A stretch of 20,303 nt of DNA from DATDXV01 sp035289205 (lineage in GTDB: Archaea > Aenigmatarchaeota > Aenigmatarchaeia > Aenigmatarchaeales > DATDXV01). Of this stretch, positions 1 to 6,340 are shown piece after piece (within the stretch, counting starts at the first letter, position 1; every line of letters starts with the position of its first letter). The translations under genes were made by a program, and so were the position numbers. Where the stretch lies: positions 1 through 20,303 of the forward strand of contig DATDXV010000007.1 of the NCBI GenBank assembly GCA_035289205.1. The letters run 5' to 3'. The notes beneath the pieces were generated by a model, which worked only from the letters and a program-made list of their open reading frames with translations, was not told where the DNA came from and searched no databases.

Positions 1-1106
1 TTTGCTTTCATTGTCTTGGAAACTTTCCCGTCTGTTCTCCTGATCAAACTCCAGTCCTTATCCTCTAAGACAGAACGCATGAACTCATCTGTAATTCTTA
101 CGGAATTGTTCGAGTTCTGTCCGAAGACATGTTCTCCGGCAGCTTCTATATTTGTCCCATCTGCAAGCCCGGCAGCGACAAGAGCTGCAAATTTCTTCTC
201 CTCCTCGGCTTTCCATTTTATGAAAGTTTCTATATCGGGATGATCTATGTTAAGAATGTCCATCTTCGCTGCCCTGCGTGTCGTACCGCCGCTTTTTATT
301 GCTCCCGCTACAACGTCAAAAATCTTTAGGAAAGACATTACTCCGCTGGACTTCCCTCCGCCGGAAAGGGGTTCTCCTTTTCCTCTTAGATTTGAGAAAT
401 TCGAACCGGTTCCTGAGCCGTGTTTAAACACTCTTGCTTCTCTCAGCGCAAGGTCCATTATTCCGTCTTCATTGACGAGCGTATCAGTAATCGACTGAAT
501 AAAGCATGCATGACACTGCGGATGGCTATATGCATCCTTTGATCTTACAAGCTCCTTCGTATCTGGATCAACATAGCAATGTCCCTGCGCAACGCCGCCG
601 ATACCGTAAGCATAAAACAGTCCTACATTGAACCACTGCGGAGAGTTTGGAGCAACATGCTGATGCAGCAGCATATAAGCAGTTTCATCGTAGAACGCTC
701 TCAGATCCTCTTCGCTCGCAAAGTATCCGTGTTTCTTTCCCCACCAAGCCCAACAGCCGACCAACCTGTGCACCACCTGCTTAAGCGATGTTTCCCCTCC
801 AAGCATCTGCTGCCCGGTTGCATCCAGAATAGGATTTCCATTCCAGTCAAACTGCGGAACACCCCTCTTCCTGAAATATTTCTGCGCAAGAATGTCAACA
901 GCGGTCTGAGACCAGAATTTTGGAACCTCGACATTTTCCATCTTGAATACAACAGTCCCGTCAGGGTTCTTTATCATTGAAGTTCTCTTGTCCCATTCAA
1001 CTGTTGTATAAACATCAACGCCTTCCTTTGTGAACATCCTCGGAATTTTCAATCCTTTCTGCGATCCCTCAAGAACAACACGCTGGTTGATGTCGAATCC
1101 ATCCAT
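1..1106 (-). CDS. nrdJ: Adenosylcobalamin-dependent (class II) ribonucleotide reductase, N-terminal part
   Basis: The frame is open from an ATG at 1106 to the left edge, giving 368 residues of a truncated gene. The product makes deoxyribonucleotides from ribonucleotides using coenzyme B12, in the cytosol. Recognisable NrdJ motifs are NSPQWFNVGL (residues 154-163), SHPQCHACFIQS (194-205, with the reductase cysteines), KHGSGTGSNFSNLRG (228-242), the LSGGGKSSGVMSFLK loop (247-261) and KSGGTTRRAAKM (271-282). The radical-generating and C-terminal cysteine parts lie outside the window. The start is supported by a strong Shine-Dalgarno GGAGAGG at 1114-1120, seven bases upstream, and the homology begins soon after. 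No N-terminal ATP-cone is seen, but an ATP-cone occurs on a separate nuclease gene 2 kb away. A TATA-like CATTTAAG lies near 1138-1145, and a better one at 1207-1217 would give an 81-nt leader containing a small ORF. Confidence 0.95.
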   Translation of the reverse strand, partial: MDGFDINQRVVLEGSQKGLKIPRMFTKEGVDVYTTVEWDKRTSMIKNPDGTVVFKMENVEVPKFWSQTAVDILAQKYFRKRGVPQFDWNGNPILDATGQQMLGGETSLKQVVHRLVGCWAWWGKKHGYFASEEDLRAFYDETAYMLLHQHVAPNSPQWFNVGLFYAYGIGGVAQGHCYVDPDTKELVRSKDAYSHPQCHACFIQSITDTLVNEDGIMDLALREARVFKHGSGTGSNFSNLRGKGEPLSGGGKSSGVMSFLKIFDVVAGAIKSGGTTRRAAKMDILNIDHPDIETFIKWKAEEEKKFAALVAAGLADGTNIEAAGEHVFGQNSNNSVRITDEFMRSVLEDKDWSLIRRTDGKVSKTMKA

Positions 1107-1121
1107 AGAAACGCCTCTCCT

Positions 1122-1187
1122 TTATTGATACCTAAGGCTTAAATGCTTTTCTAACGCGAAAAATAGAACTTGGGGGAGCCTCTCCAT
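1122..1187 (-). CDS. Possible 21-residue leader peptide upstream of nrdJ
   Basis: An ATG at 1187 opens a 21-codon frame (starting MERLPQVLFFALEK) that ends in TAA one base before the AAGGAGAGG Shine-Dalgarno of nrdJ. A TATA box (GATTTATAACC, 1207-1217) is centred about 26 bases upstream of this ATG, the spacing expected for a leaderless archaeal transcript and the one used by several real genes in this window. Translation stopping at the nrdJ ribosome-binding site could couple or attenuate nrdJ translation. The peptide is unknown and the frame is short enough to arise by chance, so this is inference from position. Confidence 0.35.
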   Translation of the reverse strand: MERLPQVLFFALEKHLSLRYQ

Positions 1188-1206
1188 TACAAAAATCTCT
1201 CAAACT

Positions 1207-1217
1207 GGTTATAAATC
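1207..1217 (-). promoter_or_regulatory. TATA box upstream of the nrdJ leader ORF
   Basis: On the minus strand GATTTATAACC is a good archaeal TATA element. Its centre near 1213 predicts a transcription start at about 1187, the ATG of the 21-codon ORF, leaving 81 nt before nrdJ. A weaker TTTAAG at 1138-1145 would instead start transcription at about 1115, inside the nrdJ Shine-Dalgarno site, so the upstream box is preferred. Confidence 0.55.
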
Positions 1218-1261
1218 AATTCTGTGTTTTGCAAATATATCCTGTAAAATATATTTCATGT

Positions 1262-1828
1262 TCATTTATTACTCTTAGATACGAAAATTATTGTGTTGTC
1301 CTTGCAAAAAATACATCTTTCTCCTGGCGGTTCATTCCAAGGTGAAAAGGAATGCAGGGTAGGAATATAGATAGCTCCCTTTCCTATCAAATCAGTATTT
1401 TGAGCCTTGTATGGCCATCCACGCTCTCTGGCATAAAATGCCTCGACTTCCAAAGCCATAACATGTGGGATTCTAATACCTGCTTCTTGCCAGGGTATGT
1501 TTTGTGTTCCTGCATCCAACTCTACAATCTCATGCAAGATCCATTCTCTTTTGAACTCCTCTCTTGCATCAGATTCAACTACAACCCTGAATCTAGTTCC
1601 TATTAATTCTTCGCCTCGTTGCTTGAACTCTACAGGCCTTCCCATTCCATATTCTTGTTGGTAACCAATCTCTCTCATAGGCTCGTAATAGATGTCATAG
1701 GTAGCTTCTCTGTAAGTTGTAGTAAATTTCCTTTCCAATGGAGCTTCATCCGCTATTTTTCTGAGAGTTTTGTAATCAACTTCGATGCTCTTGCCAAATT
1801 TAGAAACAATCAGATCCTTACCAGGCAA
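1262..1828 (-). CDS. Uncharacterised protein with HEIVE motif and C-terminal CxxC (paralogue A)
   Basis: This 188-residue protein is of unknown family. It is a clear paralogue of the gene immediately upstream (1818-2381): both share IADxAPLxRxF, DAREEFKREWIxHEIVE and H(x2)ALxVExxYAxERGxPxK, and both end with CxxCKD. Here the candidate metal ligands are H99, E100 and E103, H122, the glutamates at 127 and 129, and C172/C175. No signal peptide or membrane segment is seen, so it is probably cytosolic. The start is a TTG preceded by GAGGGGGT six bases upstream; it overlaps the end of its paralogue by 11 bases, so the two are co-transcribed and probably translationally coupled. The HExxE core plus the downstream H and E recall a metal site, but the spacing is not that of a standard HExxH protease. 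Function is not assigned. Confidence 0.85.
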   Translation of the reverse strand: MPGKDLIVSKFGKSIEVDYKTLRKIADEAPLERKFTTTYREATYDIYYEPMREIGYQQEYGMGRPVEFKQRGEELIGTRFRVVVESDAREEFKREWILHEIVELDAGTQNIPWQEAGIRIPHVMALEVEAFYARERGWPYKAQNTDLIGKGAIYIPTLHSFSPWNEPPGERCIFCKDNTIIFVSKSNK

Positions 1829-2381
1829 GGACTACCCCCTCATCTTTGCACTGTTTGCATTTTTCCCAGAACATTATATCATCATCGTAATGGTGCAGTG
1901 GTTTTACCAATGTTTTCGCAGATTCCGGCATTCTGCCAGTTTTATTTAATTTGAAGGGAAAGCCCCTTTCCTTGGCATAAAGCCATTCCACATCAAGCGC
2001 TATTAGATGCGAAATCGGAAGTCCGGACGGAGAGCAACTTGCATAATTTCCAGGGAGATGTTGCCGGCTTATCAGGTTTCCTTCGACTATCTCATGAACT
2101 ATCCATTCTCGCTTGAATTCCTCCCTTGCATCTTCCTGAATGTGTATCCTAAATTCTATGGCAGTTTTATATCCTTTTTCAAATTTTACTGGAAATCCAT
2201 GAGCATCAAGAAAACCCAGGCCCTTAGCTTTCAGATTGTCATATTGAACATGATGCACCGCACCCATGTAGTGTGCATCGAAATTTCTGTCTAGAGGAGC
2301 GTTGTCCGCTATCCTGCATAGAGCATCAAGATCTATCTCAGCTTCATATCTTATGGAACCGTCCCACTTGACAATCTTCAT
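1818..2381 (-). CDS. Uncharacterised protein with HEIVE motif and C-terminal CxxC (paralogue B)
   Basis: This 187-residue protein is the upstream member of the tandem paralogous pair. The conserved block is EDAREEFKREWIVHEIVE (residues 83-100, with H96, E97, E100), followed by H125 in LPISHLIALDVEWLYAKERG and a closing CKQC (175-178). It has extra cysteines (22, 116) not shared with its partner. It starts at the ATG at 2381. No Shine-Dalgarno and no TATA box at -26 are evident, so it may be read from the promoter of the DUF2391-like gene 53 bases upstream. The N-terminal 80 residues are more diverged than the core, as expected if the core carries the activity. The gene is clearly real because the paralogues conserve protein rather than DNA sequence. 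No function can be named. Confidence 0.85.
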   Translation of the reverse strand: MKIVKWDGSIRYEAEIDLDALCRIADNAPLDRNFDAHYMGAVHHVQYDNLKAKGLGFLDAHGFPVKFEKGYKTAIEFRIHIQEDAREEFKREWIVHEIVEGNLISRQHLPGNYASCSPSGLPISHLIALDVEWLYAKERGFPFKLNKTGRMPESAKTLVKPLHHYDDDIMFWEKCKQCKDEGVVLAW

Positions 2382-2434
2382 ATAAAAATTTGCTTGAGTG
2401 ACAAGTTCATGCTTTGTTGCCAGCAGCCTTACAA

Positions 2435-3031
2435 CTAGAAGAACAGCAGGTCAGCAGTAGCTGCGGAAACAACTGCAGGCAGTGTTATAAGGGTGCTTAT
2501 CTTCAGCATAGATTCCATCCCTTGCCCAACGCCCAAAATAAGCACAAAGATCAAGGAAATCGCGAAGGATACAAGATAGATCTCAATTGACCTCATAAGC
2601 ACAGATTTCTCTATCTTTATGGACACAAAGTTCCTCCTCCTTGATGCATGGATCAGGAAATAGTCTAAGAAAAACGAGAAAGCTATTATTGCAAACAGGC
2701 CGAAAACACTTAGTCCTGTGGCCAGTTCCCATACTTCCTGTGTTACTACAAAGAACATGGCTCCAAATGCAGCGCCAACAGCATCCTGTCCTATGAGTTC
2801 GAAGAGCTTTGCTTTCCTCCAGTAGTCAGCTGGCTTTTCCTTTAGAACGCTCTTCTTGATGCCTTCTATCTCCTCTATCTCAGTCATTATTTCGTCCGCG
2901 ACCTCTTCCAGCCTCTCTTCAGTCTTTTCCAGCCTCTCCAGCTTTCCTGAGACACCTTTCTTTCTTATGCCGGGGTTAGTGTGTCTAGAACCGGCTATAA
3001 TAGCTCTTTTCAGGGGCAGTCCTTTTGCCAT
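2435..3031 (-). CDS. DUF2391-like integral membrane protein
   Basis: This 198-residue protein has a charged, probably coiled-coil N-terminal segment (residues 28-66, rich in E and K) and then about four membrane helices (roughly 80-98, 104-128, 147-170, 176-196). The sequence AAFGAMFFVVTQEVWELA (87-104) and the overall layout fit my recollection of DUF2391/TIGR02587 family membrane proteins of archaea. Their role is unknown, so the family name carries no function. The ATG at 3031 lies 27 bases from the centre of the TATA element at 3054-3062, implying a leaderless transcript divergent from the ATP-cone nuclease gene. It may be the first gene of a unit that includes the HEIVE paralogues. Confidence 0.8.
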   Translation of the reverse strand: MAKGLPLKRAIIAGSRHTNPGIRKKGVSGKLERLEKTEERLEEVADEIMTEIEEIEGIKKSVLKEKPADYWRKAKLFELIGQDAVGAAFGAMFFVVTQEVWELATGLSVFGLFAIIAFSFFLDYFLIHASRRRNFVSIKIEKSVLMRSIEIYLVSFAISLIFVLILGVGQGMESMLKISTLITLPAVVSAATADLLFF

Positions 3032-3053
3032 TTCAGAATTTTGGCGAGGAGAA

Positions 3054-3062
3054 GATATAAAG
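3054..3062. promoter_or_regulatory. Shared bidirectional TATA box between two leaderless genes
   Basis: GATATAAAG (read as CTTTATATC on the other strand) sits at the exact middle of a 53-base gap between the ATGs at 3031 (minus) and 3085 (plus). Its centre at 3058 is 27 bases from each ATG, the TATA-to-start distance known for archaeal promoters. There is no room for two independent promoters, so one element most simply serves both directions. The purine-rich AGGAGAA before it on the plus strand could act as a BRE favouring the plus direction. Confidence 0.7.
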
Positions 3063-3084
3063 ATTAGGTAAACCTATCTCTTCT

Positions 3085-3942
3085 ATGGCAAAACCCATCT
3101 ATGTCATAAAAGCATCTGGTCATACGGAGCGCTTTAACCCGCAGAAGATAAAGAACACCTGCCTGAGGTCCGGTGCCGATGAGGAGCTCTCTGATAAAAT
3201 AGTCAGGGAGGTAAGGGCAAAGGTTTACAACGGCATAACAACGCAGGAAATCCTGCAGATGACGCTTCGTTTGCTTGGAAAGGTCCATCCAGTTGTCGCA
3301 GCAAAGTACGATCTCAAGGGAGCTATGTTAAGATTGGGCCCAGCAGGTTTTGCATTTGAAAGTTTCTTTGCAGAAGTCCTGAAGGAATACGGGTACAAGA
3401 CAAAAACACATCAGATGATTCAGGGAAGCTGCGTTATTCATGAGATTGATGCTGTTGCATCAATGCTTCCCAAGTCTGGATACGGCAGAGCAAGAGTCTA
3501 CATGATAGAAAACAAGTATCATAATGTCCAGGGAATTCATACTGGACTGAAGGAGACGCTTTACACATATGCCAGGTTCTTAGACTTGCGGGATGGGTTC
3601 AAGATGGGAAAATGCCAGAAATTTGATCAGCCATGGCTTGCTTGCAATACCAAGTTCTCTTCTGACGCTGAGCAGTATGCAAGATGCAAGAACATCAGGC
3701 TGACTGGCTGGAACTACCCTGTGGGGGAAGGTCTGCAGAATATGATAGAAGGAAAGAGACTCTACCCTATAACCATACTCAGAACATTGGACGAGGCATC
3801 TAAACAAAAACTTTCTGAAGCGAAGATAATGCTTTGCAAGGATATTATTACCATAGACCTGAAGAAGCTCCGCAACATGACAGACATTTCTTACAGCAAG
3901 TTGCTTGACTTAAAGGCAGAAGCGGAAAAGATACTAGATTAG
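3085..3942 (+). CDS. ATP-cone domain fused to a PD-(D/E)XK restriction-endonuclease-like domain
   Basis: The protein has 285 residues. Residues 4-88 form an ATP-cone (IYVIKASGHTERFNPQKI at 5-22, then GITTQEI and HPVVAAKYDLKGAMLRLG), the nucleotide-sensing module of ribonucleotide reductases and NrdR. Residues 88-165 look like an Mrr-type nuclease: FESFFAEVLKEYGY (91-104), HEIDAV with D122, and MIENKYHN with E142 and K144, which together give a complete D...ExK site. The last 40 residues resemble a helix-hairpin-helix DNA-binding segment. ATP-cone/nuclease fusions are known in prokaryotes, but their substrate is not. A DNA nuclease gated by ATP/dATP is a reasonable inference. It has no methyltransferase partner nearby, so it is not an ordinary restriction system. 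The transcript is probably leaderless. The 3' end overlaps the convergent 67-residue gene by 9 bases. Confidence 0.85.
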   Translation: MAKPIYVIKASGHTERFNPQKIKNTCLRSGADEELSDKIVREVRAKVYNGITTQEILQMTLRLLGKVHPVVAAKYDLKGAMLRLGPAGFAFESFFAEVLKEYGYKTKTHQMIQGSCVIHEIDAVASMLPKSGYGRARVYMIENKYHNVQGIHTGLKETLYTYARFLDLRDGFKMGKCQKFDQPWLACNTKFSSDAEQYARCKNIRLTGWNYPVGEGLQNMIEGKRLYPITILRTLDEASKQKLSEAKIMLCKDIITIDLKKLRNMTDISYSKLLDLKAEAEKILD

Positions 3943-4137
3943 ATGCAAGGCATCTAATGCAGCGTAGATTGCAGATGATCCTACCACAGCGCACATTGTA
4001 TTGTACGTAACTAGCATAGATAGGTTCATCTTTGGCATCACTCCATATCTTTTTTGGCTGTAAGCATATGCCATGTTAAAGCCTGGTATCAAATAATACG
4101 TCCCTTCCCTAGATTCGCTGTTTAATTCATTTGCCAT
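3934..4137 (-). CDS. Small hypothetical protein, probably membrane associated (67 residues)
   Basis: ATG at 4137 gives 67 residues with one clear hydrophobic stretch near the C-terminus (about 39-60, around LSMLVTYNTMCAVVGSSA) and a weaker one around YYLIPGFNMAYAYS. A longer in-frame ORF reaches 4344, but its upstream part runs into the promoter and the coding region of the divergent gene and looks non-coding. The chosen ATG is 24-25 bases from the centre of a TATA-like TTCTTAAACTT (4157-4166), consistent with a nearly leaderless transcript. The 3' end overlaps the ATP-cone nuclease gene by 9 bases. The family is not recognised. Confidence 0.6.
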   Translation of the reverse strand: MANELNSESREGTYYLIPGFNMAYAYSQKRYGVMPKMNLSMLVTYNTMCAVVGSSAIYAALDALHLI

Positions 4138-4156
4138 AAAGGTAGCTCTGCGCCAA

Positions 4157-4166
4157 AGTTTAAGAA
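4157..4166. promoter_or_regulatory. Probable shared TATA element of a divergent pair
   Basis: AGTTTAAGAA lies between the ATG at 4137 (minus) and the ATG at 4196 (plus). Its centre (about 4161) is 24 bases from the first and 35 from the second. A start at about 4188 would give the plus gene an 8-base leader beginning with GTGAT, a partial match to the archaeal Shine-Dalgarno GGTGAT. The ATATATAT at 4179-4186 is an alternative AT-rich element but is too close to the plus ATG to act as its TATA box. Confidence 0.45.
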
Positions 4167-4195
4167 CCTTGTGGAAACATATATATTGTGATAAA

Positions 4196-4639
4196 ATGTG
4201 GTTGGCGCAGCTCATATCAAAAGTTATAATTAGAACCACTGTAGAATACGCTGTAGATAAATGGCGTGAGAAGCATGGTGGAGGGAAGGTTGCTGCGGCA
4301 GAGGAACAGCCATTGAACAGATATGAGGAGAAGCCTTCTTTCATATATCTTCAGGATATTGAGGAAGGAAGAGTGCCTGATTTGAGAAATGTGGAACCAA
4401 GGCACAGGCAAACTTTCCCTTTGAAAGGGGATGTAATGCCTGAAAAGATGCATAGTTCCGCCAGAAAGATAGCCGAAGAGATGGGATATGTCATGCATAC
4501 AATAAACGATCCAAGAGGACAGGTAGTGGAGCTATTTGAAAGGAAAAGCAAAGACTCCAAAATTCTCCATCCATTTGGCTATGTGGTCTATAATACAGAA
4601 AGCGGAAGCTGCAGGTCGTTTGAAATAGTTCAGATTTGA
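4196..4639 (+). CDS. Hypothetical protein (147 residues)
   Basis: The protein is not recognised. From the ATG at 4196 it opens with a short amphipathic or hydrophobic helix (MWLAQLISKVIIRTTVEYAV), then a charged, glycine-containing linker (about 25-45), then a mixed alpha/beta region ending in a strand-rich segment (KILHPFGYVVYNTES...). An in-frame TTG at 4169 would add nine residues, but that codon sits only about 8 bases after the TATA-like element, upstream of the predicted transcript start, so the ATG is preferred. The first 20 residues could anchor it peripherally to the membrane. It is divergent from the 67-residue gene and its stop is 6 bases from the convergent VIT transporter gene. 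Confidence 0.7.
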   Translation: MWLAQLISKVIIRTTVEYAVDKWREKHGGGKVAAAEEQPLNRYEEKPSFIYLQDIEEGRVPDLRNVEPRHRQTFPLKGDVMPEKMHSSARKIAEEMGYVMHTINDPRGQVVELFERKSKDSKILHPFGYVVYNTESGSCRSFEIVQI

Positions 4640-4645
4640 TTCATT

Positions 4646-5341
4646 CTAAAGCACGACAGTACCTAATAGCAACCCGGCTAAATAGCCTACTGCGGCTGCA
4701 AACATGCCTATTGCCATCATCTCCAACCCGCTTCTGATCCAGCTTCTCTTTGTGTATCTTGTCTTCAACGCTCCGGCAGTAAAGAGTGTCAGCATAACCA
4801 GTGCCACGGAAACAATGTTTGCTTGGCCGACAGCCATGATGGCGAACGGAACAATGGCTATCATGCCGATCAGCGTTGCGATCCAGTAAATGAGCGCAGA
4901 TTTGAAAGGGCTTCCTCTGTGATCAGGCATCATGCCGAACTCTTCCCTCATCATTACATTCATGAAAAGCTTTTTGTCCTTCATGGTCTTCTCTGTAAGA
5001 TTCTTGGCATCTTTCTTCCCGAAGCCCATCTTGCCATAAAATATCATAAGCTCCTCCCTTTCCTTTTTTGGTTCCTCATGGAATTCCTTTTCCTCTTCCC
5101 TATAAGCCCTTTCGTAAAGCTCCTTCTTCGCCTGAGCAGAAAGATAAGAACCAAAGAACATTGAAACAGATTCCGCGAACGTTGCAACTATGCCCGCAAT
5201 AAGAACTATCCTTGGATCATTTGTAGCTGCACTCACGCCAAGTACAGTACCAAGGGCTGTTACAAGACCATCTTCCATGCCGAATAGTATCTTTCCCAGA
5301 GATCTTGGGAGCTTTGCGTGCTCTTCGTTATCCATCTTCAT
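4646..5341 (-). CDS. VIT/CCC1-family iron/manganese transporter
   Basis: This integral membrane protein of about 231 residues is a probable Fe2+/Mn2+ exporter or sequestration transporter. It begins with the family signature LPRSLGKILFGMEDGLVTAL and GTVLGVSAATND, continues with a helix carrying FAESVSMFFGSYLSAQAKKE, then has a long Glu-rich cytosolic segment (YEREYR-like, EEEKEFHEEPKKEREE) corresponding to the metal-binding domain of VIT1, then about three C-terminal helices. ATGs at 5350, 5341 and 5335 are all in frame. The TATA centre at 5370 predicts transcription from about 5344, which excludes 5350 and favours 5341. The whole second half matches the family's usual length and topology, so the gene appears intact. 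The exact metal cannot be read from sequence. Confidence 0.88.
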   Translation of the reverse strand: MKMDNEEHAKLPRSLGKILFGMEDGLVTALGTVLGVSAATNDPRIVLIAGIVATFAESVSMFFGSYLSAQAKKELYERAYREEEKEFHEEPKKEREELMIFYGKMGFGKKDAKNLTEKTMKDKKLFMNVMMREEFGMMPDHRGSPFKSALIYWIATLIGMIAIVPFAIMAVGQANIVSVALVMLTLFTAGALKTRYTKRSWIRSGLEMMAIGMFAAAVGYLAGLLLGTVVL

Positions 5342-5365
5342 AATGAGCATATAATAAGGAAAGCC

Positions 5366-5375
5366 ATTTATTAAT
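5366..5375. promoter_or_regulatory. Shared TATA element between the VIT transporter and trxB
   Basis: ATTTATTAAT lies between ATGs at 5341 (minus) and 5396 (plus). Its centre near 5370 is 26 bases from the trxB ATG, so trxB is predicted leaderless, and about 29 bases from the VIT ATG, giving a 3-base leader. No second AT-rich box fits in the 54-base gap. This repeats the arrangement at 3054-3062. Confidence 0.65.
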
Positions 5376-5395
5376 CTTCCCCTAGAATAGGAATA

Positions 5396-6340
5396 ATGGC
5401 AGAAGTCTACGATGCTATTATAATTGGCGGAGGTCCCGCTGGCCTGACTGCTGCAATATATGGCGAAAGGGCGGGCATGAAATGCCTGCTTCTTGCGGGA
5501 CATGGAGCGGGAGGCCAGTTGCTTCTTACAACTGATGTTGATGACTATCCTGGATTTCCGGATGGCATCAAGGGGCCAGACCTGATGACAATGTGGAGGA
5601 AGCAGGCTGAAAGGTTCTGCAAGGACATCATCAACGAAGATGCAACAGAGGTAGATTTCGGGAAGAGACCCTTCACAGTGGAGGCAGGGAATAATATTTA
5701 CAAAGGCAGAACTGTGATAATTGCCACGGGCGCTTCCCCTAAGATGCTTGGTATTTCTTCAGAAGGCGAATACTTAGGGAAGGGTGTATCAACTTGCGCT
5801 ACCTGTGATGGTTTCTTCTTCAAGGACAAGGATGTTGTTGTCGTAGGCGGCGGAGACACAGCAATGCGTGAAGCGATCTTTCTTGCAAACATCTGCAAGA
5901 CGGTTACAGTAATTCACAGGAGGGACAAGCTAAGGGCGCAGAAAGCTTTGCAAAGCATAGCAATGAGCAAGAAGAATATGAAATGGATATGGGACTCTGC
6001 GGTAGAGGGGTTCTATGGAGACAAGCTTCTGAAGGGTGTCAGAATCAAGAATGTAAAAACAGGCAAGGTAGCAGACATGCCTGTGTCAGGTGCATTCGTC
6101 GCAATTGGACATGCACCTAACACTTCTTTGTTTGAGGGCAAAATAGAAATGGAAAAGGGTCATATTATTTTGAGAAGCCTGCCTTCAGTCCAGACAAGTG
6201 TGCCAGGCGTATTTGCTGCGGGGGATGTCCATGATTATATCTACATGCAGGCTGTTACGGCCGCAGCGGACGGCTGCAAGGCAGCATTGGAAGCGCAAAG
6301 ATTCTTGGAGGAGGAGAAAAGTGGCAAAGCTGGTAATTGA
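5396..6340 (+). CDS. trxB: Thioredoxin reductase
   Basis: This 314-residue flavoprotein transfers electrons from NAD(P)H through FAD and a disulfide to thioredoxin-like partners in the cytosol. It shows the FAD motif IIIGGGPAGLTAA (8-20), GAGGQLLLTTDVDDYPGFP (37-55), the redox-active CATC (134-137), the second nucleotide motif VVVVGGGDTAMREA (147-160), HRRDKLRA (174-181), whose arginines usually indicate NADPH, and the closing FAAGDVHDYIYMQAVTAAADG (273-293 region). Length is normal for the low-molecular-weight family. The next two genes encode thioredoxin-fold proteins and overlap head to tail, so this is a redox operon. The transcript is probably leaderless. Confidence 0.96.
   Translation: MAEVYDAIIIGGGPAGLTAAIYGERAGMKCLLLAGHGAGGQLLLTTDVDDYPGFPDGIKGPDLMTMWRKQAERFCKDIINEDATEVDFGKRPFTVEAGNNIYKGRTVIIATGASPKMLGISSEGEYLGKGVSTCATCDGFFFKDKDVVVVGGGDTAMREAIFLANICKTVTVIHRRDKLRAQKALQSIAMSKKNMKWIWDSAVEGFYGDKLLKGVRIKNVKTGKVADMPVSGAFVAIGHAPNTSLFEGKIEMEKGHIILRSLPSVQTSVPGVFAAGDVHDYIYMQAVTAAADGCKAALEAQRFLEEEKSGKAGN

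Noticed and set aside
579..980. 133-codon open frame on the plus strand near the left edge
   Set aside because: It is antisense to the nrdJ coding region, which runs open to the left edge on the minus strand with diagnostic motifs.
1107..1261. Cobalamin riboswitch before the B12-dependent reductase gene
   Set aside because: No B12-box-like conserved segment or multi-stem fold could be recognised, and the gap is short.
2382..2434. Independent promoter for the HEIVE paralogue pair
   Set aside because: There is no TATA element about 26 bases before the ATG at 2381; the AT-rich stretch touching the start codon is too close to act as one.
3085..3942. The ATP-cone nuclease as part of a restriction-modification system
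   Set aside because: No methyltransferase or specificity gene lies nearby, and the neighbours are unrelated membrane and hypothetical genes.
4138..4344. N-terminal extension of the 67-residue minus-strand gene to 136 residues
   Set aside because: It would cross the divergent promoter and lie antisense to the 147-residue gene; the composition changes abruptly at the internal ATG.
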